NCBI GenBank assembly: GCA_013397935.1
Contig: VZRN01001305.1
Location: 2,455,976 to 2,519,975 of the forward strand
Source of the DNA: Dasyornis broadbenti
Lineage: Eukaryota; Chordata; Aves; Passeriformes; Dasyornithidae
Reading direction: 5' to 3'
DNA length: 64,000 bases
Shown: in pieces, positions 24,223 through 36,730 of the stretch
Position numbering within the stretch: position 1 is the first letter of the stretch
Layout of the letters: every line of letters starts with the position of its first letter
The notes under the pieces: generated by a model
What the model was told of the DNA's origin: nothing
Databases searched by the model: none
What the model saw: the letters and a program-made list of their open reading frames with translations, nothing else
Position numbers and translations under genes: made by a program

Positions 24223-24680
24223 AACCCAGAAGAGCTCCTGTGCCGGCCAAGGGGGCCCGGGGCGCTGGAGGTGAGCTTTGCCTCTGGCACAGCTACTGCG
24301 GAGCGCCAAGACTCCGCTGCCTCCGGCACCCTTTGCCCACGTTTGGAGCTTTCGCTGCCAGCGGTCGGGAGATGTAACCGGGCCGTCTCCCAGGCAAGGG
24401 GCGAGGCTGGCGGCTCCCTCAAGCCCCGGGGGGTGTCTGGCACCTCCGGCCCCTCCCTGCGATGCTGGCAGGGCTCGGCCCGGCGCTGGAGCCGCAGGCA
24501 ACAACTGGGGACGGCCAGCACTCCCGGCCCCACTCCGGCTGGGCAGCGCCCAGCCCTGGGGGCTGCCACGCGGGGCCCTCCTCCTGCCCCCCAGCCCCTC
24601 CTGCCCCTGGCTCTCCCCTGCCAGGAGCAGGGTCCTGCAGCGAACCCGGGCCCTTCAGCCCCTGGATGGCCCCCGACTGC

Positions 24681-26084
24681 CAGCGGGGGTTTTCCCCGAG
24701 TGGAAGCGTCCAAGTGCTTTCGAAATACTGGCACGTTTTTCTGAGGCTAAAAGCGCAGGCCTGGCTCTGTGCAGCATAGGCACATCCCTTTCCCTTCGCT
24801 CCTGTCTTCACCTAGAAACTCCCTTAAAGAATTGTGTTTGTGTTGATTTGCCACCAAGGGGAAGACAACAGGCAAGGCACTGGGATCACAACTCAGCTTC
24901 AGTGTGCTTTGGATAATTCTTGGATTTTTAGTAATATTATTTATGGGATTATTATTGAAAAGAGTACGCCTGTGTAGTATCATTTTGTGGTAAACCACAT
25001 TCATTAATCAGCTACTGAATATTTCTCCTTATAGAGATGTTTTATGGGAAGCTAGCCTTACCCATGATGACTTCTGTAAATTGCAGGATCCCCATACATC
25101 CAGTTTCCAGACCGGGGTTCCCGGAGATGTGAGTCATTGCTTGTGGCATAGGAAAGAGATGGGACCTGCAGCATTCCCACCAGGAAGGAACAGGGCTGCC
25201 ATGCTGGAATGTTTGCAGTGCTGCCCCAGGCAGGCTGCTGTCACATAGTGAAGCCCATGCCAGGTCTTTCACAGAAGAGTCCAAGATCCATTCCAGTGGG
25301 CCAAGCTGATGAATGTAATCTCCCTGTAGGCCAGCTTCTCTCCTAAAGTTGCTTGATACCTGGAAAATAAATATCCTGAATGTCTAGTATCATTTGTGGT
25401 AAGGCTTAAAACTAGTCTGTTTCTTACAGTGCCACATATTCTTGCCATTAATTACCTTTAAACAGAGCACATGTAAGCTCCTGGCCTCAGTTGCCTTCCA
25501 TAGCACTCAGCCCCACTGATGGCTTATGGTGCCCATTTTAAGCCTGATTTGCCAAATCCTGAGGATTGCCAGAGGCTGAAGCCTTTGCCACTTGCCGGGA
25601 ATGTCTGTTCCATCTCCTAGTGCTGGTTCTATCAGCCTCTCTCCCCAAACTCCTCTTCGTTGGAAGGAAATTTGCCAACAGGTTTGCTCTTACCCTGAAT
25701 GGTCAGGCTACTCAGCAGGTCTTCGTAAAACAGTTTGTGGTTTATCTCCCCTTTTTTCCACTGCTTCTCATTTTTTGGAGTCATTGATATCCCTTCAGGT
25801 GAATTTACGCCCTATCAGAAGAATTTTTGCCTGCTCCATAAATTCTCCATACACTACTTTCCACAGATCCAGCCAGCTAGTCTATGTGGAAGCAAAGACC
25901 CAACTCTGAGCAGAATGTTTAGACTAGAGATAATAACCATTCTCTGTGGTGGAGGATGAGACATTTCCGACAGAAACCTGCTCATTCCTTTCACCAGAAC
26001 TGTTTGCTTGTTTGTTTCCAGCCCACAGGAAACAAGCAGAAAAACCACACGTTTTCCTGGATCAAGCTTTGATTTGGAATAATC
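24681..26084. other. SFRP2 upstream region between the two CpG islands
   Basis: Base composition returns to normal. No repeat or coding segment is recognised, and the region may hold SFRP2 regulatory DNA. Confidence 0.5.
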
Positions 26085-26350
26085 ACGGCCCTGGAGCGTC
26101 CCCGGCGGGCGGCCGCGGGGGTGTCCCGCGGCACGCGTTCGGGCCAATAAACACCCACTGTTCTCACGCTTAATTGGGAACGGGAATAAGGAGTGGGGCC
26201 GTCCCTCCGCTCCCCGGGGAGCTCAACCCCGCGGGCCCCGCCCCGGTCCGGCCTGGCGCGCTGCCGCCAGGTAAGGGGCTGGCATCCACCTCTCGGGAAA
26301 GGTGCGGGGTTGGAGGCTTCAGCGACCTGGTCCGACTTGGCAGGAGCCAA
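26085..26350. promoter_or_regulatory. Second CpG island, candidate divergent promoter
   Basis: An isolated block rich in CGG, CCGCG and CGCG words, about 2.1 kb upstream of the likely SFRP2 start. On the plus strand it contains a CCAAT word (at about 26143), G/C boxes and a textbook splice donor CAG|GTAAGG with the exon edge at 26270. This suggests a first exon transcribed away from SFRP2, perhaps a non-coding RNA. No downstream exon was identified. It may instead be an SFRP2 enhancer or a Polycomb island. Confidence 0.5.
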
Positions 26351-26479
26351 GCGGGACTGCACTCCTAAAACACAACGAGGTTTTAAGGTATACCTATTTT
26401 AAAAAACGTATGAAGGTGGTTTTTATTGTTTTAAGGCAGCATAGGTTTTTGAGCACCCGTAAATTCATCAAGTGCCACG

Positions 26480-26600
26480 GATAGTTAAGCCTCTTTAAAG
26501 CCCTGAAAGTAGCATAAGCGTTTAAGCCACTTTAGATGTTTAAACCTATATAAGCTGTTAAAACGCCTTTAATCCCGAAGTGCTTAAATCACCTTAAATC
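26480..26600. repeat. TTAA-rich tract with spacing near 10 bases
   Basis: TTAA or close variants start at about 26485, 26495, 26522, 26532, 26540, 26550, 26558, 26569, 26584 and 26594, many followed by GCC, ACC or TCC. The phrase is degenerate, and I recognise no named satellite. It directly follows the second CpG island. Confidence 0.5.
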
Positions 26601-27214
26601 TTGGGAATTAGGTGAGAGAATGAGCTGCCTGGAAAGAAACACCTCAGCTCCAGTTCCCCGCAATCCTCAGCAAATGTTACCTGATGGATAGTGGTGAAAA
26701 TGAATGAACTGTGGGGAAAACGACTGGAGTCCTTGGAACTTGCACGGAATTTAGTGTAGCATTGTGTTCTAAGGAGTGTGCCTATTCTGTGCCCTCTGAG
26801 TTAAAACTGTGGTGCTGCTTCCCCTTGTTTTCAAGCTTGATGAGAACTCTGATCTTCTGTACTTTTTCTGACCAGTCCTGGAAGCTTAGATGTGGAAAGG
26901 TGAAAATGTATTGACTCTTGCCTGTCTGCTAAAGAATAGGCAAGATACTTGGTTCAACACAGGCAATAAAGAGTACGAATTTGTTAATCTGGTTCATACT
27001 TTTCCATATCTTCTGCCTTGAGATCACTCAGTCCCTTACCTGGCTATGTTCTGCGTGTGGGAGTCTCTTTGCTTCTCCCTTCCCCTGACCCTGCGAGGTG
27101 CCTTGGTGATGTGATGAGCTTTGAGGCAAAAGCTGCCATCACTGACAGCTCTTCCAGCCTGACCCTCATATTTTTTGTCACCGACTTGAAGGTGTCATCA
27201 TCCTTTTGGGTTGC

Positions 27215-27300
27215 AGAATCATGGGATAACTGTGGGTGGAGGGAACCTCCGGAGACCAAATCAACGCTCCGAGTTCTGGGTGTAGCTAGATGGCTTGCAG
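27215..27300 (-). mobile_element. Short CR1 3'-end fragment
   Basis: The plus strand begins AGAATCATGGGATAACTG, then GGTGGAGGGAACCTCCGGAGA. This is the reverse complement of the CR1 3' terminus (its tail repeat, then the 'ggacctctggagat' block). Only the last 85 bases or so are recognisable, the typical 5' truncation of an old CR1 copy. Confidence 0.65.
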
Positions 27301-28729
27301 TCTGACACTCCTGAGGCCTCCCTGGGATGCCTTCACCTTCTCCTGGGAGGCTTGAATCAAGGCTGTGTCTCAACCTCTCTCCCCTTCCTTGAGAAAATAT
27401 TGAGCTTTCAGCTCCTAGGCTGCGTACACACAGATTTCCCTTTGTAGGAGATGATAAAACTAGGATGGATGATCTGCCGCTTCGAGAGCAATGGTTTGCA
27501 GAGGGAGGCACAGACCCATGGAGGGCAGCCAAGCCTTACCCAGCACAAAGAACCCACTTTTTCCAAGTGTCTGGGTGATGCTTTCACCCCTGAATTGAGT
27601 CCAGCCTCTCTAATGCTTACAGGTGAGAGTAGCCAGGCCAAACAGATTAGGGGGATACTGACCTCAGGGGCTTTCTAAGGAAAAAGTTGGAGCTTGAGGA
27701 ATTGCCCTTTGGTTCTTGCCATGATAAAGGAATGAAAAATCTGTGGCTTTTTAGCTCATTTTCTTCAGATCATAAAATGGCAGTGTTGAGGACAAAACCA
27801 GTTTTCTCACCATGATAAAAACATCTGAAGAAAATTCCTGCTTACCTTTAAAAATGGTCTCCAACATCATACTACAGAAATATTACTACTATTTGAATCT
27901 CACAATTGAATTTGACAGGAAAAAAATAGGGTTGCATAGATTTTCTTGTGAGGCAGCTCAGAAAAAGATCCCTCCTGATGCCGTTTCAGTGGCTGATAAG
28001 GTGAAATTTAACATACTCCAGATCCCGACTGGGCAGCAATCTTGTTTTCTGTTGCCACATTTAGAAGTTCCATTGTCAAAAACTGCATGCGCTGTAGATA
28101 CATCTTTGTCTTTTTCCCCCTCTTCTCTGGAAGGAGCTGTTTAGAACTAAGTTATTCTTTTCTTTGCTTTCCATTTGGAATGCTCACTGAAAATGCAGCA
28201 GCGAGTGAGTGGCTCGTGCTTGAACGGTGTTGAAAATGTGCCTGAGCAGCACAGGGGGAAAATCTTTGGGTGGTGGCAGAAGAACCTCTTGGTGGCGCTT
28301 ATGCACACTATGTCGTGTTTTCCTCTGCCCAGTGACACGGGGTATCGATCTTCCCATTCTCTGTATTTCTGCTTGCTGCCCTTCTCTAGAAACTCTGTGT
28401 CTGGGGACTGGAACTCCAGGCCGTCTTTAGTCAGGGTTTGATGTTATGAAAGGGAAAGATAAAATTGAGGCTGATTACTTTCAAGTGGAAACACACCAAG
28501 TCACACGGATTTTTCTAGGTTTTCATTTTTATTATTATTCTAATTTTAGTGTGTATTCCCTCAATAGTTTCCCTGCCTTTAGTATCTTTAAATTTTCAGT
28601 TTGTTTTTTTTTTTCCACTTTTCCTTAGGAACATTAGCAAATATTATTCCAAACCTCTGCTTTTTAATGTTGCTTTGTACTTTCTGTATATATGAAGTGG
28701 TAAATATAGGTGCTTAGATGCTGTATTAT

Positions 28730-28730
<1 letters not shown>

Positions 28731-28766
<36 letters not shown>
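28731..28766 (+). repeat. (CA)18 microsatellite
   Basis: Eighteen uninterrupted CA units, long enough to be polymorphic and usable as a marker. Confidence 0.97.
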
Positions 28767-28768
<2 letters not shown>

Positions 28769-31700
28769 TCCAGATTTATTTGTATGCTAGTGCTTCAGTA
28801 AGTTAGGATCCTTCAAATTTATCAGATGTATCTATATCTGGCTACAGTTTTTCTCATGGTGAGCATTTTTGCTTGTGCAGAATTTCTGTTTGTAATTACC
28901 AATGCTTTTACTATCTATCTAATCTAAGTACTGGATAGCAAAGGTAGCAGAACTCATGCCCTAGGGAACTACAATTGCATGGTACCTGGTTTTCCTGGTG
29001 TATTTTGTTTAAAAAGCTCTAATGTAATAAATCTTTCTTTCCCCTGAGCTGCTGTTTGCAGCCTGGTAGTAGCTAGCACCTTGAGCAGAGAGCAGGGCCC
29101 CACGGTGTGAGCCATACAAAAGGACAGGGTGTTTATACCAAAATGCCTGGGTTCTGTGTAGGGCACGGGTGCTTCAGGTGGGGAGAAAGGAGAATTGCTG
29201 CCTCCATCTAGGCAGGGTGGCATTGGACAGAAATACTGCCATTGCTGGCCACAGTGTAAGTATTGCTGTTGTTACTGGGGCTGAAGTTGTGGACTTTGGA
29301 GAGCTTTGGTGTTGATCTGTGTGCTGGGGGGGTCACGTAAATCTGCAGATGCACGGGAAAAAATAGCCACTGACTGCTCTGCTTCTGAATAATTTAAAAA
29401 TAATAATAATTTGTAGTAGAACATTTAAAAAAGGAAAATCAAGGGAACCTGTTCCCCGAAACTATTTGAAGTATTTAAAATAAAACAATGAAACTGTGAT
29501 ATCAGATTGATCTAATCAGCAAATTAGTCTCTGTATTGCATTGGAGTTAAATTACACAGTGATTCAAATAATCAAACTAGTAGGCACATGATTGGTAATT
29601 TAAATATATTTGTAGACTCTAGAGTTGGTATTCCCAAATAATAAAAAAATCCAAAAGTTTGAAGTAGCTGACCCAGAAGCAGTCTGCATGACATGGCTTA
29701 TGATGTATTGGTATTACCTCTGCAGTTTTCACAAATTCAGAAATAACTGAGAAAAAGCAAGCAGCTTTCATTTAACATGTATTCAAGGAATATATTAAAA
29801 CTTTAGTTCAACATCACCAATTTCTTCTTTACTATTCCGCTTTCAAGCTAGAAATGTACAGTTTTATGTTCCTGAACTTGGCACAGAAAAGTAGACCTGA
29901 AGAGTCTTGTAAAGGAACCCCTGACTGAAACTATTATAAACATGGTCTTCTCCACATGTATTTTTGCTCTCTCAGTACTTGCAAATGCATACTTGTAATA
30001 TAGGCTGAGGTAAGTTTTAGAACCATCTAGTACATTTATTTATTATTTTGGTGACTTTTCATACTTTAAATTACTAATTTGTTTCTGTAAATGTCAGTAT
30101 TTTCAATACTCCCAGCTCTCTGTTGATTGTGGGACTAATCCATCTTAGCCTCCTTCTACCCAAATAATTTGTTGTTGCTTCGTCTTCTGTTCTGGTTGGA
30201 ATAACTAGTTTTGAGGGAAGTGAGTGTCTTGCATCCCATGTTCCCAGTGATACGTAGTTGGGTTGACTGCAGGGAAAACTTAATGCGTGAAAAAAACGTG
30301 AGAATGTATTTCTCTGGTTTACTTGTGTAATATTTTTTTCCCTAGAAGATTTCACAGCAAATAAGGTTTGTTTAGATCCTCTAAGTGAAGTTATAGCAGA
30401 AAGTGTGTCAGGGTCACTTTAGAATTAATATTTATATCTCTGAGCAAAAAGTGAAATCATGTTGTTTTGAGTAGTTATATAAACATTGAAAATAAAAGTC
30501 CCATGGTTTACAGGCATGTATCCTTTGCTACTTAATGTATAGAGTTACACATTTGAGGCTTGAAAGGGTTCGAGCTGAAAAAGATGAACAAGGCTGAAAT
30601 CAAGTTGCATTATCTGCATTTGGTTTGGCACAAGTTAGTTGAAAATGATGCTTGAAATATCAGAGTAAACCGTTAAGAATGGCAATACCAAGCCAGTTCA
30701 CTTTACCCTGGCCTGCTGTCACCTATGTTTTGTTCTTTTATGCCTTTCTTTCCTTCAGTATGATTTGCCCCTACGGACACTGTGACTTCACCTGGCTCTG
30801 TGTTGTACAGTCTGCCTGGGTGTGACTCTTGTAAGAGCAGCTAATTGTGGGCTGGGGTCATTAGCCAGTTCAAGAGTTAGAGCCTCTTACCTGGTCAAGC
30901 ATGTAAAAAGCTGCCTTTCCCTCCTCCCAGCCTCAAGGATTTGTAATTCTGATACCCTGTGTACAGTAGTTTTCTGACAGAAGTCACTTGCTGGTCGAGA
31001 GAGCCACAAATCCATGGAGAGCGTTCCTAGGGCATCAGCCTTTCCCACCCCAGGGAAAGTCTGGGTGTGTGATGTCTGGGGGCTACTGAAGGTGTCCTGC
31101 ACAGTCCTCTGCTTGACAGGGAGCTTGGAGGTGCAATCTACTGCCCTCCAAGCACACATCCCCTCCTCATTAACTCTGCTGATGGGGTCAGCGACTTTGT
31201 CCTGCTGTTGTATCATCCAATCAACCATCTTAACAGGGGTGTTTCGCTACTGCCAGTTCAAAAAAGATCGCCTAGCAATTCCCAGGGAACCTTTGTCCCC
31301 TCCCTGTTCGCTTCTGCCTGACTACATGTTTTGGGATTCCTCCCTCTGCTTTGCGTCACTGGACGTGGGCAGGTTACAGCACTGTTAACCTCTCCCTTTT
31401 ACTGTAGAAGTATCATCCTTCAGCCATGGCTACTAAAATTCAGAGTGCTGCAGTCAGAATGGAAAAAAAATGAGAAGGGCAACCTTAGGGGAATTCAGGC
31501 CCTGGTAAGGAGTGGCATCGGTTCATGTTCCCCTTGGCTCCTCTTCTTGCACTGAGGACCTGGCTGTGGTTTGCCTGAGATGTAATTAGACGGCTAAATG
31601 ATAGGCAAGATGGAAGGAATGAGTGACATCTGCATATCTGGGTCTGTAACTTCAGTTTCCACATGAAGATATGCCAGCCTCTGCCTGGACCGGGAGACTG

Positions 31701-34315
31701 AAGTGTAGTTTTACACAGGAAATGGAGAAGATTCTGAATCACGCAGACAATTGCTTTTGTTCTTTGGCCGTACACCGGTCTCCTTTGCCATGGAAGACAT
31801 TTGCTCTGAGATTCTGAGGAGGGCTTTAGCATTAGGTCTGTGTTGTCTGGTGTAGTTGTACTGGTTATTTGGATATCTTCCTTACTCACGTTCCAGGCTG
31901 GACAGGCAAGGAAAGGAATTTGAGTAGCACTTCTGACACCAAAAGGAGAATAATCACGCTTTACAGAGTAAACTCATTGGATATATTCATCTGTGCTCTT
32001 GAACTCTTTTGACAATAAATTTCCCCCCTTTTACTATCTACCAGAGCCCCAGACAACTAAACCTGCTCCTGCTCGCTGAAAACCAGAGCAGCTCTGCAAT
32101 GTATTTCATTAAGGAGAAGGCAGGGAAGAGGTTAACAACCCTTCCCCCCAAACCGTAGTATAAATAAATATGTATTATGGTTTTCAAAGCATTCTTTTTT
32201 TTTTTCTTGAAGTGTTTCCTAGAACAGTTATGTGAGAAATTCATTATATGTGAGGATTTTCTAATAGCAAAGTGAATTAGCTGTTTTCAGACCTGCTCCC
32301 CTCTGTAAATGGGAACATGCCATATGATAGTGGGCCAGATTTTACTGTTCTAGGCATCACTGATATAGCTGTTTATTCTCTGAGCCTGGAAGAGATCCAG
32401 CAGGATTTAGTTTTATGAGGTTTAATGTAAAGGTGTTGTATTTCATGAGATGAAATCATAACACAGTGGGTTTGCAAGAATTCTGAAAGATTATTTTTTC
32501 AGAGTGTTGGCGAGCACGATTCTCCTGTGAATTACGTGTCTAAAAGAGAAATATAGATCTTCTTTCATTGGGTTGAAATGATAACTAATCCTTAATCCTT
32601 CCTAGATGGCCTGTGTCATTAATGCTGGCTGTGCATTTAGAATGTGTGCAGGTAACAGCTTTAATTCTGTAAAGCTATGCAATGTGCAGCTGTGCTATAG
32701 CCATAGGGACTAGCCACATATTTGAAACGCCTGCTGTTATTTTTGGGATATATCTCTGTATTTTGGACGGTTTTTTTGTTTCTAGACCTCTTGATTTTGT
32801 GAAGAAGAGAGAGAAGCATCTAGCATCTCTCACCTGTATGTAGTTGTAGAAGACCTATTAGCATTATTACCTGTATCTGAAATATGTCCATGAATACTTA
32901 CCTTATGCTTGAGCCGATTTTCCTTTGGATGTTTGCTTGTAGAGAATAATAACTGTTGAGAAGTTTCTTAGGTTTTCCTTGAGATGTTGCTTCGTCTGTT
33001 AAGCAGATGAATGAGATTGCACTTATTTAGTAGTGTTAGTTCCCAGCTACTTTTCTCTGCTTTACAGCAATGTGTGTATATGCTCCCGCTTTACCTTGTC
33101 TTGTACTGGGGAAGCAGAAGGGTGGCTCTATGAGAGAGGTACAGGGCTGGGAAAAAAATTCTTCTATTTTGAGCTTTGCTTAATTCTGTGAGATTTTGAA
33201 CAAATGGTTGCAACTCTCTGTATGTGTTTTGTTTTCTAGCAAAGGGGGTTTTGACATTTTTAGCCAATCCACTAATACCACAAGGCCCCAGGACTGAGCT
33301 CTGAAACTTACTCCATTATGCAGCCTAAGGTTTGATCTATGCAAATCTGTACAAATCTTCCCAGGTAAAGCAAAATCCCTCATTTGTGACCTTATAGGAC
33401 AATATGCCTCCTGCTTTTGAGGGAGGTTGGCACCTTGCTGCTTGCAGTTAAATATTTTGAAATATATTATATTAAATATATATTATTTTTAAATATACTT
33501 AGAATTTTTTTTTTATTTCATAAGGAGGGGACAAATTCTGACTACTTTGGCTCTATTTTTTGGTGCTATTTTAGGAGCATTTGCACCGTAACACATGTTT
33601 GAACTTGGGTCACTCACTGGTGACATCATGCTGTTGGTATTGCATGTGGTGAGAAGAGGTAACATACCAGTTAGTTCCTTGGCACTCGTCAGTTACTTTA
33701 CTCTTTTGTTCATGCTGAAATTGGAGGTGATAGAAATGCATAGCTATGTGTTACTTTTTGGGTAGATTTGCATAGATCAAAAGAGGGCCTGACTCACTGT
33801 GATGGCATTAACAAGTACAGCTTTACCCCCATCTGTGGTTACCAAATCAGGACTGTTTTTAAAAAGTTATTCCCATCTCTAAATTGGCAGCTAATTTTGG
33901 GTGATACTGTTCAGTATTTGCAAACATATTCCTTTGGAGGAGGGGATCTTATGCACTGCAGTATTTATGCAATGGCTGAGAGCTTGAGCACAAAATATCT
34001 TCTAGCCAGGCATCCATAAATCAAGCAATGCTTTTGAAGGCATAAATCTGGATATCCCAAATTGTGACTTACTGTATTTTGATTTTAGCTCAAATAATTA
34101 TTGGGTGTCCTGTGCAAGTTGCTAGCCTACAGATGAAATGACTGGAGGAAAGAAAAGAGGAAGGGCTTGACTGTGTAGAGAGAAGCTATTTCCTGACTCA
34201 GGTTTTGTTTTGCTCATATTTCTCTGAAAAAACATTGCACAGAAATGCTTCCGGAAATATTACAAGCCACAAACTAGTATGAAGTAAATAATACCTTCAA
34301 CTGCAACCCCCAGAT

Positions 34316-36085
34316 CAGGAAGAAGGAGATGAGGCTTTCAGACAGCTGGAAGAAGTCTCATATTCACAGGCTCTAGCTCTCATGGCAGGCTTTGGCCACC
34401 CCAACATCTGCTGAAGTGACAACACAGCCAAGCACACAAGCAATGCAGGAGGCTTCTGGAGCTCATTCATGGTAATATCCTGATGCAGGTGATGGAGCAG
34501 GCAATGACGGGAAATGCTCTGCAGGACCTCATACTTGTAAAGGAGGAAGGACTGGCTGGGGAGGCACAGGCCAGGGGCTGAGATGGTGGAGCAAGGCAAA
34601 TAGCAGGACCATAGCCCTGGACTTCAGGAGAGAAAACTTGAGCCTATTCAGGGTCTTACTTGGAAGAATCCCATAGGATATGACCCCAGAGAGATGAGGT
34701 GTCTGGGAGATCTGGTAGGTTTTTTTCCAGAATCACCTCCTCCAAGTTCAAGAGCAGTCCATCATACTGAGCAGGAAAACCAAGCAAAGGCAGCTGGGCT
34801 TCTTGCTAAGAGGCCTGCAGTGAGGAACAAGTTCTTTTAACTAAATTCAAACATAATAGACAGCATATATGAGGTAAAAACAGGGACACATAAGGCAGGA
34901 GGCACACAGAAATAATGTCCAAGCACGGTATGGGGTTAGAAAATCCAAATCTTACCTGGAGTTCAATCTGTCAAAGGACAGGAAAGGAAGAGTTACCACA
35001 GGTATGCTGGCAGTAAATGGGAGACAAGGAAAAATGAGGCTCTGCTGCTGAATGAGGCTCTGCTGCTGAATGAGGTGGAGGGCTTGGTGACAAAGGGTGC
35101 AGAAATACCTGAGGTACTCAGTGCCTTCCTCATCCAGGTCTTCTCCTGGGGCCGATTATGTTTAAACTCTTCATTAATGACCTGGTCACTGATACAGAGT
35201 GCACCCTTATGAAATTTGAAACAAAATGTATCATCATCTCAGGTAACACAAAATTCAGGGGTGAGAGAGACCAGATGGCTGTGCTGTCATTCAAAGAAAC
35301 CTCGACAAGCTGGAGAAATGGACCATAACAATCTCATGGTGCTCATGAAAGCAAAATGCAAAGCCCTGCACCTGAGGACAGATAACCCTAGGCACCAAGG
35401 GGACTGACCACCTGGAAGGTACTTGGGACCTGGGGATCCTGGCAAACACCAAGCTGGCTATGATCCAGCAATGTGCTGTTGTGGCAAGGAAGGCTAACAA
35501 GTACCCTGGGCTCTGTTAGGAGAGAGGTGGCCAGCAGGTGGAGGGAGGTGACCCTGCCCCTCTACCCAGTACCAGTCAGGCCTGAAGTGCTGGGTCCAAT
35601 TTTGGGCCCCCCCAATAAACGCAAGGTGTGGAATTATCTGAGAGAGTTCAGCAAAGGGCCACAAAGATGATGAAAGGATTGGAGCATCCCTCCTATGAGG
35701 AAGGACTGAGAGAACTGGGACTGTTCAACTGGCAACTGGAGAAGAGATGGTTTGGGGCGATCTCAGCAATGTTTATAAACCCCCGTAGGGAGGGTGAAAA
35801 GAGGATGGAGTCAGCCTTCCAGTGGTGTTCAATTACAGAACCGGAAGCAATTGACACAAATTGAAACACAGGAGGTGCTGTCTAAACTAAATATGAAACT
35901 TTTTCAGTGTGAGGGCAGTCAAGCACTGACAGTTTGCTCAGAGAGGTTGTGGAGTCTCCATCTTTGGACATATTAAAAGCCTGACTGGACACAGTCCTGG
36001 AGACACTGACTTTATCCCTGTTTGATCAGTGGGGTTGGACCAGGTGACCTCCAGAGGTCTCTTCCAACCTCGAGCATTCTGTGGC
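34316..36085 (+). mobile_element. CR1 LINE, long but internally deleted and dead
   Basis: Starts in the endonuclease part of ORF2 (34370-34600 matches the CR1 block for 'HP.ICW.DNTA' and 'TLYLRRKDW'-like text, with stops). It runs through the linker (to about 35140), then jumps to the late reverse-transcriptase and thumb region (from about 35150), with the KMMKGLEHPSYEEGLRELGLF stretch near 35655-35720, and ends in the CR1 3' UTR (GGACCAGGTGACCTCCAGAG) and one ATTCTGTGG. The catalytic core of the polymerase is missing at about 35140-35150. Stops and frameshifts are scattered throughout. An 18-base unit is tandemly duplicated at 35035-35070. Confidence 0.9.
35035..35070 (+). repeat. 18-base tandem duplication inside the CR1
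   Basis: Two identical copies of TGAGGCTCTGCTGCTGAA at 35035-35052 and 35053-35070. It looks like replication slippage after insertion, since CR1 elements carry one copy here. Confidence 0.9.
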
Positions 36086-36730
36086 ATTTTTAAAGCCACA
36101 AGGAGTATGGCTGCATGGGACAGATGGAGCCGGCAGTACCTCAGGAGAAACTGGTGGTAAGGAATCTAGAATCACCATTCTTGAGCAGTGTAATTGACTG
36201 TGGGCTTTTTGAGGGTTTGGAACACCATGAGTAAATGGGCTCATATTCTGGGAGCACATAAAACATAACACTGAGCATCCCTTGGTAAAAATTAAACAAT
36301 CAAGCTAAAAGCCTGCCTTTCTCATAACAACAGTATGATGAAACATGAAATATTATTTTCCTTGGAATTCCAATTTTTTTGATTTATCTTGCCAGTCTCT
36401 AATCAGAAATAGATACTTTATCAGAGTCTGTCGCAAGCAGTGTATGAGCTGGAGTCAAGGAGAAATTCTCAGAGTAGAAAACATGGTGTAAATAATATCT
36501 TTGATTCAAGACAAGAGGAGTTGCAAATACTTCAAATTATGGATTATAGGGGAAAGTGAAAAAGTGATTTCTAGAAGGCAGCCAATGTCAGAGTCATTAT
36601 TTGTCTCTACCAGCCATTTTAAACAGAAACTTATTGTTGTCTCTTGTTAGATTTTTTAATTCTCCCCAGTTAGTATGTAAGAAAATAATGAAATGAAATT
36701 AAAATGAAAGTGTTCCTTTTTTTTTTTTTT
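36086..36730. other. Intergenic flank between CR1 and gap
   Basis: AT-rich unique-looking sequence with no gene seen. Confidence 0.55.

Larger units (their letters stand above)
22960..24680. promoter_or_regulatory. CpG island over SFRP2 promoter, exon 1 and intron 1
   Basis: Strongly GC-rich with frequent CpG, in contrast to the AT-rich surroundings. It spans intron 1, exon 1, the 5' UTR and about 650 bases upstream. In human the SFRP2 promoter island is a well-known target of methylation silencing, so the arrangement is conserved. The absence of stop codons in such GC-rich DNA produces several long spurious open frames on both strands. Confidence 0.85.
26601..34315. other. Intergenic, microsatellite and one CR1 scrap only
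   Basis: Holds the CR1 fragment at 27215-27300 and the (CA)18 array. Frames of 100-160 codons at 27018-27530 and 30887-31390 lie on opposite strands and lack any recognised domain. 33170-33240 has a faint MIR-like phrase, too weak to call. Confidence 0.55.

Noticed and set aside
24007..24916. Several 200-245-codon frames on both strands upstream of SFRP2
   Set aside because: Low-complexity Pro/Gly/Ala/Arg text from the CpG island, with overlapping frames in every phase and no domain or splice context.
33170..33240. MIR-like phrase
   Set aside because: Only a loose match to the MIR 3' half, with no tRNA head or terminal TATAAAT block.
35473..35864. Frames with GLEHPSYEEGLRELGLF
   Set aside because: Remnants of CR1 ORF2, frameshifted; annotated as part of the mobile element rather than as genes.
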